Notes: generated by a model from the letters alone, not told the origin. DNA of 64,000 bases from Bin80 sp964291275 (GCA_964291275.2 OZ219799.1:2542001-2606000), one strand, 5' to 3'; positions 45,229 through 54,266 are shown, numbered from the stretch's first letter. Made by a program: numbers and translations.

Positions 45229-46480
45229 TTGCATTATCTTCTCTCTTTCCTTCCGCCGTTTTCCAACCGTTTTTGGCCAGGAATGCGGCCAAACTGGCTC
45301 GGTTGTTTCGTAGCCCGGATTGGTTCCGCTCTTGTTTCAGGCCGAAGTGAGCGAGCTTTGCGGAATTCGCTGGAAACATACCCCGACGAAGTGCCAGCGT
45401 TGGGGAACCAATTCCGGTTCAATTCGCTGGAACGGGGCGAAGGTGCCCGTTGAGGTCCCCCGGGTTCGTAACACCGAAACGAATCAGGAAGTGCCGCTGG
45501 AGACGTACAAACTGCTGCACCAGGCCGAACCCGGCTATGAACAGGAACTGGCACGCAGTGTGCTACTTGGACTCTCTCAACGCAAGTATGGGCAAGTGGC
45601 GCAACACCTGTCAGAGAGTTTTGGTCTCAGCGGCTCCACCACCGGACGCGTGTTTATCAACGAGACGGCCAAAGCACTGGAGACGTTCATGAGCCGGCGG
45701 TTTGATGAGACGGAGTTTGTCGCCATTCTCATTGACGGGAAGACCTTGCGGAGTGAACAGATTCTTTTAGTCGTGGGATTGACGGGACAAGGACAGAAGA
45801 TCATCCTCGGGTTCATGGAGGTCAAAACCGAAGCCCATCCGTGTGTGGTTGCCTTACTGCAGAATTTGCAGGCACGCGGCTTCCAGGTTACGGGCCCATT
45901 GCTGGTGCTGCTGGATGGCTCCAAAGGATTGCGCAAAGGCGTACGAGAGGTCTTTGGAGATCGGGCGCTGATTCAGCGATGTCAGTGGCACAAACGCGAA
46001 AATGTCGTCTCCAAGATCCAGGATACCGACTTTGCTGAGCAGGTCAAGAAACAACTGGAAGCCGCCTATGCAACGCGTACGTATGCAGAAGCAAAAAAAC
46101 GACTGACGACCTTGATTCAATCCTTGGAATCCCGCTGCCCAAAAGCAGCGGCCAGCTTAAAAGAGGGACTTGAGGAAACCCTCACCCTTCACAAACTGGG
46201 GCTCCCCAAGTCGCTACGCGATCGGCTTCGAACCACGAACATCATTGAGAGCATCAATAGCAGACTGGCACATACAACGCGCAGAATCACGCGATGGAGT
46301 AACTCGGACCAACGCCAACGATGGATTGCTGCCGCGTGCCTTGACATTGAACAACGATCCCTGAACCCCATCCCGCAAGATTGGCAGTGGGAAACTTTGC
46401 TACGGGGACTGGAACGACACGACCGAACCAAACATCAGTACACCGGTAGACTCTCACAACTTCCCCTAAACCCCCACTAA
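45225..46480 (+). CDS. IS256/Mutator-like DDE transposase, frameshifted near the N terminus
   Basis: The main frame (45314-46480, first start codon TTG 45320) gives 386 residues with LIDGKTL (Asp139), LLDGSKG (Asp199), RCQWHKREN (C-x2-H) and TNIIESINS (Glu310). A 41-codon frame from ATG 45225 (LARNAAKLARLFRSPDWF) looks like the missing N terminus and lies in a different frame, so a -1 shift between 45314 and 45350 would be needed to join them. No classic slippery heptamer was seen; this may be decay or an unrecognised programmed shift. ATG 45225 is coupled to ORF1. Confidence 0.78.
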
Positions 46481-46495
46481 ATTTGGGGCATCCCC

Positions 46496-46503
46496 TCATG
46501 AAT
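46496..46503 (+). repeat. target-site duplication, right (TCATGAAT)
   Basis: Right partner of 44176-44183; it gives copy 3 of the TonB-C gene an ATG at 46498. Confidence 0.85.
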
Positions 46504-47841
46504 AGAACATGTTATTTGATAAGCCTCCTTGGGTTGCTGCTTTTTGCAGCCAGCAGTACAGCTCAACAGGCTCCACGGATCGATATCGATTACGCTTCAT
46601 TCGCTTATGACGAACAGGAGTCACTGGTTGAACTTTATATGGCTATCGAAGCGAGTTCGCTTACTTATGAAGCCAGTGATTCTCTTTTCACCTCTACTAT
46701 TCCACTCGAGCTAATCTTGCATAGCTCCTCCGACGCGGATTTGGATGTATCTGCGGAACGCGTTGTTTGGGAGCAGCAGATGGATCTGCAGTTTGCTGTG
46801 ATCGATTCGTCTGTGATTACAGAAGGGCAGGTGTTTTTGCGTCAAGTCCGGCTAACTGTCGTGCCCGGTGAGTACGAATTACAAGTAGTCATGCCCCCTT
46901 TGGGCCAAGATCCAGTACAAGCAAACCGTGATGTAATCATACCAGACTATGGTCGGAAGGAAAGCTGCGCGCTTTCAGACATAACACTGGCTTCCAGGAT
47001 TACTCCTTCGGAGGATAGAGAGGATCCATTCTACAAGAATGGGCTCCACATACGCCCAAATGCCAGCCAACTGTACGGTGAAGGAGCTGCTAACCTCTTC
47101 TATTATGCTGAGGCCTACAATACTGCATGTGCAGCTTCGGATACAGACGAGTATACTACGCTTATATACATTTCCAAATTGAACAAATCGGAGCCCATCC
47201 TGGGGTTACAGAAGCACTCGAAACGAGCAGTGCGTCCAACGGATGTTCTTGTCGGTACGTTTGATTTGTCTGATCTTGTTTCTGGCCTGTACATTCTGCA
47301 CATGGAAATCCGTGATAAGACCAATGAATCCAAGGTTGAACAGACTCGCAAGTTCTCTGTCCTAAATCCTGTTGCAGATTCGACATGGATGCGGGCTGTT
47401 TTTACCATGGATATATTCGACCCAAGCGGTTATGCAATTATGGAGGACGAGAGAGAGCAGGGGGAGATACAGATCAGACCTGTAGAAGATCTTGCAGCCC
47501 TCCGGATGTTTGATGAGCCGCCGGAGCTCATTGGAGGTCTTGGTGTGTTGCAAGGTAAAGTAAGGTATCCGGAAGCCGCAAGACGAGCAGGGATTCAAGG
47601 GCGGGTGATTGTACACTTCACGGTAGACGAGAAGGGTGATGTTCGTGATGCCATAGTTCATCAAAACATGGGAGGTGGATTGGACGAAGAAGTCATCCGG
47701 GTTATTACAGAGCATGCAAAATTCAAGCCAGGCATCTATCAAGGAAACAAAGTTTCTGTGAGAATGGCGATGCCAGTTATATTCGGGTTGAGGAGGGGTT
47801 TGGGATACCCGGATTTTCCTGCACTCTTCAGAGCAAATTAA
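46498..47841 (+). CDS. secreted protein with TonB C-terminal domain, copy 3
   Basis: A 447-residue exported protein very like copy 1, with the same signal peptide, the Cys in ESCALSD, and the TonB_C domain (RYPEAARRAGIQGRVIVHFT, FKPGIYQG). The IS256-like element sits directly before its start codon; the ATG survives only because it lies in the duplicated target. The native leader with ribosome site is now 2.3 kb upstream. Expression would need read-through from the element; GGGG 13 bases before ATG is the only possible ribosome site. Confidence 0.68.
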   Translation: MNRTCYLISLLGLLLFAASSTAQQAPRIDIDYASFAYDEQESLVELYMAIEASSLTYEASDSLFTSTIPLELILHSSSDADLDVSAERVVWEQQMDLQFAVIDSSVITEGQVFLRQVRLTVVPGEYELQVVMPPLGQDPVQANRDVIIPDYGRKESCALSDITLASRITPSEDREDPFYKNGLHIRPNASQLYGEGAANLFYYAEAYNTACAASDTDEYTTLIYISKLNKSEPILGLQKHSKRAVRPTDVLVGTFDLSDLVSGLYILHMEIRDKTNESKVEQTRKFSVLNPVADSTWMRAVFTMDIFDPSGYAIMEDEREQGEIQIRPVEDLAALRMFDEPPELIGGLGVLQGKVRYPEAARRAGIQGRVIVHFTVDEKGDVRDAIVHQNMGGGLDEEVIRVITEHAKFKPGIYQGNKVSVRMAMPVIFGLRRGLGYPDFPALFRAN

Positions 47842-47869
47842 GAGATCCCAGATGGCAATAAACACAGTT

Positions 47870-48133
47870 TTAGAACTTCTCAGTTGAAGCACAATCAGGA
47901 ATTTCCATCTCAGTGCTTTCACGAGAACGAAGGACGTTTCTCAATGCCTCGGCTTCCTTCGCATCTACACTGAGTCCGTACTTACGTTTGACCTCAATGA
48001 TCCGATTGACAAACCAACACTGGTTGTGTTCGGGTAACCATTCAGCCGCATCTTTCGCGATCTTTTCCCAACGATTTAACGCAGGAGCCGCGTGCGTAAG
48101 ATTTAGAAAATCACACGCGAATTCTATTCTATC
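47870..48133 (-). pseudogene. C-terminal remnant of an HNH-family endonuclease-like protein
   Basis: Read on the minus strand, an 86-residue open stretch without a start contains DAAEWLPEHNQCWFVNRI and VKRKYGLSVDAKEAEALRNV. This pattern (AEWLP, C-W-F, VKRKYGL) is familiar from the C terminus of some HNH endonucleases. The HNH residues themselves would be upstream and are missing; the frame stops at the left end of the ISL3-type element. Assignment from memory of the family. Confidence 0.45.
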
Positions 48134-48199
48134 GGTTCTACCGCAATTATTGTGGAATAATTAATTTTGGGTTCCACTAAAATATAGCGTACTTCAATG

Positions 48200-49273
48200 G
48201 AATCTTATCTGGATTTGACACGACTCACCTAGGACTGGGGGACGACTGGAAGATTGACAGGGTGCTACTGGATGAGCAGAAACAGCGGGTAGACATTTAC
48301 ATTTCGCACTTGGGGGGTGCGTTGGTTTGCCCTGAGACGGGGGAGACCGGGACGCTCTATGATCATCGAAAAGAGCGGACATGGCGACACTTGGACTGCT
48401 ACGAATTCAAGTGTTTTGTCCATTGTCGGGTTCCCCGGATAGATGTGAGTGTGCGGACGATTAAGGCGCCCTGGGCGAGTGCTTCGAATCGGTATACGGA
48501 TGCGTTTGAGCTGTGGACGATTAATTTATTGCAGGCGACGAAGAACCAGACGAAGACGGCGAAGCTACTTTGCAGTAAGTTTGACACGGTCAATCGGATC
48601 CTTCACCGCAGTGTAGCGCGTGGGATGAAGCGGAGGTTGCTGGACGCTGGACGCGATTGCGCGTGTGAGCATAGATGAGAAGGCCTTTCAGCGTGGGCAT
48701 TCCTACGCAACTATTGTTAGTGATTCGGCGCGTGGCGTGGTCATTGATATCGGGGAGAGCCGGGACAAAGTTAGCACAAAAATGCTGTTAAATCGTCTTC
48801 TGGCCGCGAAAAAGGGGGCGGTCACGACGATTACGACGGATATGTGGAAGGTCTACATTCCACGGTGCAGGAGTTATTCCCCAAGGCCAGTCTGATCCAC
48901 GATCGCTTTCATTTGATCCGGTACCTCAACAAAAGGATTGATCAGGTTCGCCGCAGAGTGGTGAAGCAGCATAAGGAACTCAAATACAGTCGCTATGCAC
49001 TCTTGAAAAACGAACAGAACCGAACGCAAAAGCAAGATGAAATTTTCAAAGTCATCCAGGAGGCCAATTTGCAGGTCAGCATTGCCTGTCGGTTGCGAGA
49101 GGAGTTCAAGGCGATCTTTGGATGTAAAACATTGTCCGATACAAAGCAGTACTTCCAACGATGGTTTAAAAGTGTAAAAGAATCGGCCGTGAAGGAGATC
49201 ATGAAAGTAGCCGAGATGTTTGAACGACATCTCACAGGCGTGTGTAATGCACTTTGTCATGAACAATCCAATG
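48200..49273 (+). pseudogene. ISL3 family transposase, 5' part (exon 1)
   Basis: Fragments in three frames: DDWKIDRVLLDEQKQRVDIY (zinc and HTH region, 48225-48660), SIDEKAFQRGHSYATIVSDS with ITTDMWK (DDE core, 48665-48855) and LIHDRFHLIRYLNKRIDQVRR to NALCHEQSN (48850-49273). Two frameshifts, near 48660 and 48855, disrupt it. It stops at the intron start; the rest is at 54126-54262. Confidence 0.75.
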
Positions 49274-49786
49274 GTGTGCCACGAAAATGCATGGAGGTAA
49301 GTCAATGACGTAGCTAAAATGTATTGAACTGTGCAAGGGATGGAGGAAGGCCCTCCACAACCGCTGTACAGGCGGGGGTTGTAAACCACCCACATCTGCG
49401 GCATTTAAGAGGTGTCGTGGTGAGCGAGTTGGGAAAAGGTAGGCGTAGGAACCTATCAGGTATGAATCGCAGAGTCGAATGCAAATGAACCATTGATGAT
49501 GTGTCGAAAAGTTTTAGATGATGGTCAAAACCGGGGTAGCGTTGGAATCCCGGGACGAGGTTAGCGGGAGCCTGTTTACTGGCCAACTGGCCTCCGGCAT
49601 AGAGATGGCGAGACTGCGATTTGGGCCCATGTACGGAACGTGGGAACGTGTCGGGGTGATGCAAAGGGAGCGTGGCAAGCAGGCAGTACCTGTAAGCCAT
49701 TGAGTACCGAGGCACTCCACACGGGCGGATCACTCCGTAGTAGTGATGAAATTCTTGTAATGGGGATGGAGCGAAGGGGGTGAACC
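49274..49786 (+). ncRNA. group II intron 5' ribozyme portion (domains I to III)
   Basis: About 510 bases without a gene between the intron 5' end and the RT start. Short paired stretches are visible, for example GGCCCTCC and its surroundings near 49345. The conserved GUGYG 5' end is present. Domain limits were not folded. Confidence 0.6.
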
Positions 49787-51148
49787 ATGCAGCAAGGAGC
49801 GAGGAAGCAACCGAGAGGGAGGACTTCGGCGCAACAAGCAAAGCCGTTTCCAGTAACCAAGCGCCAAGTTTGGGACGCGTGGAAGCGAGTGAAGGCAAAC
49901 CAGGGAGGGGCAGGGATTGATGAGCAGTCTATTGCGGACTTCGAGGAGAATCTTGCGGATAATCTCTACAAGATTTGGAATCGGATGGCATCGGGCAGTT
50001 ATTATCCGAAGCCGGTCCGCCGCGTGAACATTCCGAAGCCGGGCGGAGGTATTCGTCCCTTAGGAATACCCACGGTGGCAGATCGGGTGGCCCAGATGGT
50101 GGTTAAACAGGCCTTGGAGCTGGTACTGGAACGCGAGTTCCACCCGGATTCCTATGGATACCGGCCGAACAAGTCGGCTCATGATGCGCTGCGTCAGACG
50201 CGAATGCGATGCTGGAAGTGGGCATGGGTACTGGACATGGATATCAAGTTGTATTTTGACACGATAGATCATGCCCTATTGATGAAAGCGGTCCGGCGTC
50301 ATACGGATCAGAAGTGGGTGCTTTTGTACATAGAGCGCTGGCTGACGGCACCGGTGATTCATCCAGACGGGACGGAAGCGGCACGGGATGTAGGAACCCC
50401 GCAGGGCGGGGTCATCAGTCCACTGTTGGCCAATCTGTTTCTGCACTATTCGTTTGATAAATGGATGGAGCGGAATTATCCGCAGATTCCATTTGAGCGG
50501 TATGCAGATGATATTGTGTGCCACTGCACGAGTGAGGCACAGGCCCGCGAACTTTGGCAAGTGCTCAAGGGACGTTTTACGGCCTGTAACTTAATGTTAC
50601 ACCCGGAGAAGACCCGGATTGTATATTGCAAAGCAACGGGTTGTGAAGGCACGTATGCGGACGTATCCTTTGATTTCTTGGGCTACACGTTTCGACCTCG
50701 AAAGACAAAGGGTCGAGGAGGCAAGATCTTTCTTGGGTTCAATCCGGCGATCAGCCGGAAGGCGGCGAAAGCCATACGGGAGACCATACACAGTTGGGGG
50801 TTGGCTCGCATGAGTCCACTCTCAATGGAACAAATCGCGGGTAGGATCAATGCGGTGGTACGTGGATGGATTACCTACTATGGTGCATTCTTCAAATCAG
50901 AACTGAGCAAGGTTCTGCTTAGCATTGACGAACATCTTATCCGGTGGATGATGCGGAAGTATAAGCGCTTCCGTGGACATTGGAGGAGGTCATGGCGATG
51001 GGTAAGGAAGATTGCACGTCAAAATTCGGGTCTATTCGTGCATTGGACGTTTCTTTATGGTTCACCTTTGTTCAATTCCAAACGACTGCATGGTAAGAGA
51101 TTTTATAGCAGGACTCCTTACTGGTTGAGCTCCATGAGCTTGTATTAA
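49787..51148 (+). CDS. ltrA: group II intron reverse transcriptase/maturase
   Basis: A 453-residue RT. GGGGGTGAACC precedes ATG 49787. RT blocks: GIDEQSIADFEENL, PKPGGGIRPLGIPTVADRVA, GYRPNKSAHDAL, LDMDIKLYFDTIDH, TPQGGVISPLLANLFLHY and the catalytic FERYADDIVCHC, followed by the maturase domain (INAVVRGWITYYGAF). No HNH endonuclease domain follows, so mobility would not use second-strand cleavage. The last about 28 residues (after FVHWTFLYG) are unusual and may come from the inserted IS110 element. Frame intact. Confidence 0.9.
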   Translation: MQQGARKQPRGRTSAQQAKPFPVTKRQVWDAWKRVKANQGGAGIDEQSIADFEENLADNLYKIWNRMASGSYYPKPVRRVNIPKPGGGIRPLGIPTVADRVAQMVVKQALELVLEREFHPDSYGYRPNKSAHDALRQTRMRCWKWAWVLDMDIKLYFDTIDHALLMKAVRRHTDQKWVLLYIERWLTAPVIHPDGTEAARDVGTPQGGVISPLLANLFLHYSFDKWMERNYPQIPFERYADDIVCHCTSEAQARELWQVLKGRFTACNLMLHPEKTRIVYCKATGCEGTYADVSFDFLGYTFRPRKTKGRGGKIFLGFNPAISRKAAKAIRETIHSWGLARMSPLSMEQIAGRINAVVRGWITYYGAFFKSELSKVLLSIDEHLIRWMMRKYKRFRGHWRRSWRWVRKIARQNSGLFVHWTFLYGSPLFNSKRLHGKRFYSRTPYWLSSMSLY

Positions 51149-51175
51149 CTTTGTCCATTAACCAGAAACAGTCCA

Positions 51176-52318
51176 ATGCTACCTCACATCAACTCTTCCA
51201 CTTCTGCATCCACGATCTCTGTCGGTATGGATGTGCATAAAAGGACCATTGCGTTGTGTGCTTACAATGCGCGTACAGGCGTGATTTTGGATGAGCGGGG
51301 ATTGCCGCATGATCTGCCGAAGGTCACTAAATATCTCCGGAAGGTCCAAGATCGTCATGGTCAGGTACGCTCTTGCTATGAAGCGTCTTCCTGTGGATTT
51401 GGCTTGCAACGCGCGTTACAGGCCCGCGGGATCTCGTGTGAAGTAATTGCGCCCTCGTCCATTCCGCGTCGTCCAGGCGAGCGCGTCAAAACGGATCGTC
51501 GAGATGCCAAAAAGTTGGCAACGCTGTACGCTGCTGGATTGCTGACGATTGTTTGTATTCCAGATGAGGAACAGGAGGCCATCCGGTCCTTGTTGCGTTG
51601 TCGGGGAGATCTGGCAGAAACGATCACCCGGACCAAGCAGCGGATTCTGACTTTCCTTCAGACACGCGGGTTGCAGTATCCAGGCAAGACCAATTGGACC
51701 AAGACCTTTCACACATGGATTGGCGCCTTACCGATGGCCGAGATTGACCAGATCACGCTTCAAACGTATCTGCACCAATTAGATCAACTAACGCAAGAAG
51801 TACGCAGAATTGAGGGGGACTTAGCCGCGCAGGCCGAACGCGCCCCCTATCAAGCGCCCGTCAAGGTCTTGATGGCATTCCGAGGGATTGGTTTGGTGAC
51901 GGCGTTGACCCTGGTCTTCGAGTTGGGAGATCTCCGTCGTTTTGCACATCCACGTCAGTTGATGGCATATCTGGGCCTGGTGCCAAGCGAGCACAGTTCA
52001 GGCAATCACACGCAACGGGGAGGCCTCACCAAAACTGGAAATGTCCATGTGCGAAATGCGGTCATCTCCGCCGCATGGAAGTATGCAACCCCACCCCGCC
52101 GCAGTCGTGTGCTACGACAACGGCAAGAAGCGATCTCTGCTGAGGTGATCTCCGTGGCATGGAAGGCGCAGCGTCGACTGTACAAACGTTTTCACAAACT
52201 GAGTCAGACCAAAGCACGATGTGTTGCCAATGCAGCGGTCGCGCGCGAACTGGTCGGCTTTCTCTGGGAAGCACTGCGCTTGGAAAACCCTTTGATCACC
52301 ACCCGTGCGAGGGTTTGA
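51176..52318 (+). CDS. IS110-family DEDD transposase
   Basis: A 380-residue transposase. The RuvC-like N domain has VGMDVHKRTIALCAYNA (first Asp) and RVKTDRRDAKKLATLYAAG (DEDD region); the C domain has FRGIGLVTALTLVFELGDLR, LMAYLGLVPSEHSSG and GGLTKTGNVHVRNAVISAAW, with the Ser region expected in this family. It is intact and lies within domain IV of the group II intron, just after the RT gene. Element ends could not be fixed since IS110 members lack inverted-repeat ends and long duplications. Confidence 0.87.
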   Translation: MLPHINSSTSASTISVGMDVHKRTIALCAYNARTGVILDERGLPHDLPKVTKYLRKVQDRHGQVRSCYEASSCGFGLQRALQARGISCEVIAPSSIPRRPGERVKTDRRDAKKLATLYAAGLLTIVCIPDEEQEAIRSLLRCRGDLAETITRTKQRILTFLQTRGLQYPGKTNWTKTFHTWIGALPMAEIDQITLQTYLHQLDQLTQEVRRIEGDLAAQAERAPYQAPVKVLMAFRGIGLVTALTLVFELGDLRRFAHPRQLMAYLGLVPSEHSSGNHTQRGGLTKTGNVHVRNAVISAAWKYATPPRRSRVLRQRQEAISAEVISVAWKAQRRLYKRFHKLSQTKARCVANAAVARELVGFLWEALRLENPLITTRARV

Positions 52319-52327
52319 ATCATGGTT

Positions 52328-52528
52328 TATGGAGAAGCGATTGGCACGGTAGGAGGGCCCACGAACACACCTTGCGATAGCCGGCATCTTGCCGGTGAGT
52401 GCGCGTTTAGAGATTGTGGCAGCTCCGCACGAACCCGAAATCATGCGTTACAGCCCTTTGGGGTCAAAGCACGCGAATACCAGACTGATTAACCGTCGAA
52501 GTTGCCAAGTCGCTTCTCCATAAGCCAA
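52328..52528 (+). ncRNA. candidate structured RNA (possible bridge RNA) 3' of the IS110 gene
   Basis: A near-perfect pair of about 20 bases (left TTATGGAGAAGCGATTGGCA at 52328; its reverse complement, with one mismatch and one extra base, ends near 52525) encloses about 155 bases that contain a second perfect hairpin CCGGCA-TCT-TGCCGG. Some IS110/IS1111 elements encode a bridge RNA in a non-coding end. Here the 5' side has only 27 bases before the gene, so a 3' location is the more likely one. Not proven. Confidence 0.35.
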
Positions 52529-52607
52529 AATATATTTTTTTGATGTAGATTTACAAAGAACATAGCACCGTGTAAGCTCTACCTGATCTGGAGAGTCCTA
52601 CTATACC

Positions 52608-52641
52608 AGCCGTGTGAGTTGAGAGGCTCACGCACGGTTCT
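52608..52641 (+). ncRNA. group II intron domain V
   Basis: A 34-base hairpin, AGCCGTGTGAG paired with CTCACGCACGGTTCT around a short loop, matching the size and shape of domain V, the catalytic heart of group II introns, with the AGC triad at its start. Confidence 0.8.
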
Positions 52642-52653
52642 GTGAGAGCCGGG

Positions 52654-52665
52654 GGGTGAAATCCC
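52654..52665 (+). repeat. target-site duplication of the IS4-family element, left
   Basis: GGGTGAAATCCC; the identical 12 bases are at 54099-54110 after the right end. The target is the loop side of intron domain VI. Confidence 0.88.
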
Positions 52666-54098
52666 ATAAGCGTTAACTTGTTTCCTATTTGATTATCTTT
52701 AGGTATCTCTACACGGGAATTGTCGTGATTTCAGCATTCTGAATTCTAACCGATTTGGTAGAATGTTGGATATACCTGTGATTGATCATTCAACCATCGT
52801 AATCAGATGAAGGGAACCGTAACACGCGCGCCCGAGGAAGAGGATTGGGCGGTTGTGCTCTCGTTTTTACCGAAAAATTGGCAGGAGTTGGCCGAGGAAT
52901 CTGGTGCATTGCGCGGGCTACGTAAGGATAAGTCGCCGGAATGCCTACTTCGAACCTTGTTGATCCATTTAGGATGTGGTCATTCGTTACGAGAGACGGT
53001 CATACGAGTTCGTCAGGCTCAGATTGCGGATCTATCTGCGGTCGCATTGTTCAAGCGCCTGAAGAAGTCTCGTAGGTGGCTTCATGCGATGTGTGTTGCG
53101 CTGTTTCAGGAGCATGGAGTTGGCGTATCGGCGGGAGTGGGACGTCAAATGCGTGCGTTTGACGCGACCCACATCAGTGAGCCGGGACGTACGGGATCTC
53201 TATGGAGACTCCACTACAGCATAACCCTACCTGCATTGGGTTGCGATTTTTTCAATTTAACAGCGACGAAAGGAAAAGGGACGGGGGAGTCCTTGAAGCA
53301 ATTTCCCATCCGGTCAGACGACTATATTTTGGTGGATCGGGGATATGCAACCGCTCTGGGAATCCAGCATGTGGAGGCATCTGGCGGCTATGTGACCGTG
53401 CGGGTCAATACTGGAGCCTTGCAGTTCGAGACGAAGCCCGGCCAGTCCTTTGATTTATTAGCCTCCGTGGAATCGATCAAACAGGCAGGGAAGGCGGGGG
53501 TCTGGACGGTATTCATCAAAACCTCACCCCCAATCCAAGGACGTATTTGTGCATTGCGCAAAGCAGACGAAGCCATCCAAGAGGCAGAGAATCGGATCTT
53601 AAAGACGGCAAAGCGCAAGGGGCATCGACCACGAGATGAAACCTTACGTTATGCGCGCTATGTTATCCTGTTTACGACCTTCCCGGTCGATGAATTTTCG
53701 GAGAACGATATCCTGGAATGGTATCGATTACGCTGGCAGGTGGAACTGGTCTTCAAACGATTCAAATCATTGGCCCAACTGGGACATCTGCCGAAATTAG
53801 ATGAGGAAAGTTCACAGGCGTGGCTCTACGGGAAGCTAATGGTTGCACTGTTGACCGAAAAAATCATCCGACATGCACGGACATTTTCCCCCTGGGGCTA
53901 TCCAGTGCAGACGAAGTGCATGGAGAGACTTTAAGTTTGCACTGAATCAAGTTGTGCGGGCAATTGAGCCACACTACGCCTTGAAGGAAATGATTCAGCA
54001 TTGGCCTATCATTTCCAAGTCGCTGGCAGAGCCACCCAGACTCAGAAACTATCAAATTGAACGATATTTTTCTGTCACTAAAACAAGTTAACGCTTAT
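52666..54098 (+). mobile_element. IS4-family insertion sequence
   Basis: A 1433-bp element with perfect 18-bp inverted ends (ATAAGCGTTAACTTGTTT at 52666-52683 and its complement at 54081-54098) and a 12-bp target duplication. It lies in domain VI of the group II intron. The transposase frame is broken near its C terminus. Confidence 0.9.
52807..54091 (+). pseudogene. IS4 family transposase with late frameshift
   Basis: The main frame, 375 residues to 53934, holds the DDE parts (FDATHIS, ILVDRGYA) and the IS4 signature Y-x2-R-x3-E-x6-K in EWYRLRWQVELVFKRFK. The last 50 or so residues (SAWRDFKFALNQVVRAIEPH to the end) are in another frame that runs to a stop at 54091 inside the right inverted repeat. 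A one-base change between about 53895 and 53925 explains this. Activity is uncertain. Confidence 0.8.
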
Positions 54099-54110
54099 GG
54101 GTGAAATCCC
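54099..54110 (+). repeat. target-site duplication of the IS4-family element, right
   Basis: GGGTGAAATCCC, same as 52654-52665. Removing the IS and one copy rebuilds an uninterrupted domain VI hairpin. Confidence 0.88.
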
Positions 54111-54125
54111 CCCCGGCCACTTGAC

Positions 54126-54262
54126 CCAGAGCGGAGCGCATCTATGGGAAGATCTAGGAGGTCAAGACGATCGGCAGAGGATACAGAAAATTTGAAAATT
54201 TCAGATCTGCAATTCTTTTCTTCTGTGGAAATCTAGACCTCTATCCACAACATTCCCGGTAG
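54126..54262 (+). pseudogene. ISL3 family transposase, 3' part (exon 2)
   Basis: Continues exon 1 across the intron: RAERIYGKI, a TAG at 54155-54157 where Gln is expected, then EVKTIGRGYRKFENFR and SAILFFCGNLDLYPQ, ending with TAG at 54260-54262 in the right inverted repeat. This is the usual C terminus of ISL3 transposases. Confidence 0.75.
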
Positions 54263-54266
54263 AACC

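Larger units (their letters stand above)
44184..46495 (+). mobile_element. IS256-like insertion sequence with two genes
   Basis: A 2312-bp element bounded by 25-bp inverted repeats starting GGGGATGC (left 44184-44208, right 46471-46495; they differ at two positions) and flanked by the 8-bp duplication TCATGAAT. Duplication size, repeat length and transposase sequence all fit IS256/Mutator-like elements. It carries ORF1 (44251-45228) and a transposase (45320-46480), joined by an ATGA overlap. The insertion cuts copy 3 of the TonB-C gene from its own leader. Confidence 0.85.
49274..54125 (+). mobile_element. group II intron (interrupted by two insertion sequences)
   Basis: Starts GTGTG at 49274 and ends GAC at 54125. 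Joining base 49273 to 54126 restores the ISL3 frame (EQSN-A-RAERIYGKI). Parts: 5' ribozyme domains to 49786, reverse transcriptase 49787-51148, domain V 52608-52641, and domain VI split by an IS4 element. An IS110-family gene lies between the RT and domain V. The two insertions should hinder splicing. Confidence 0.8.
48134..54266 (+). mobile_element. ISL3-type element, interrupted by a group II intron
   Basis: The left end (48134 on, GGTTCTACCG) and the right end (reading inward from 54266, GGTTCTACCG) form an imperfect inverted repeat of about 24 bp. The transposase lies between them, broken by frameshifts and by the intron at 49274-54125. No direct duplication flanks the element; left of it is the HNH remnant and right of it a TonB-C remnant, so a deletion or recombination has happened. 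Confidence 0.68.

Noticed and set aside
47913..48164. 83-codon + strand frame after TonB-C copy 3
   Set aside because: The opposite strand has the HNH-like C-terminal pattern, which explains the open frame.
52668..52683. Intron 3' end placed at about 52667
   Set aside because: The AT there belongs to the left inverted repeat of the IS4 element; the frame-restoring end is 54125.
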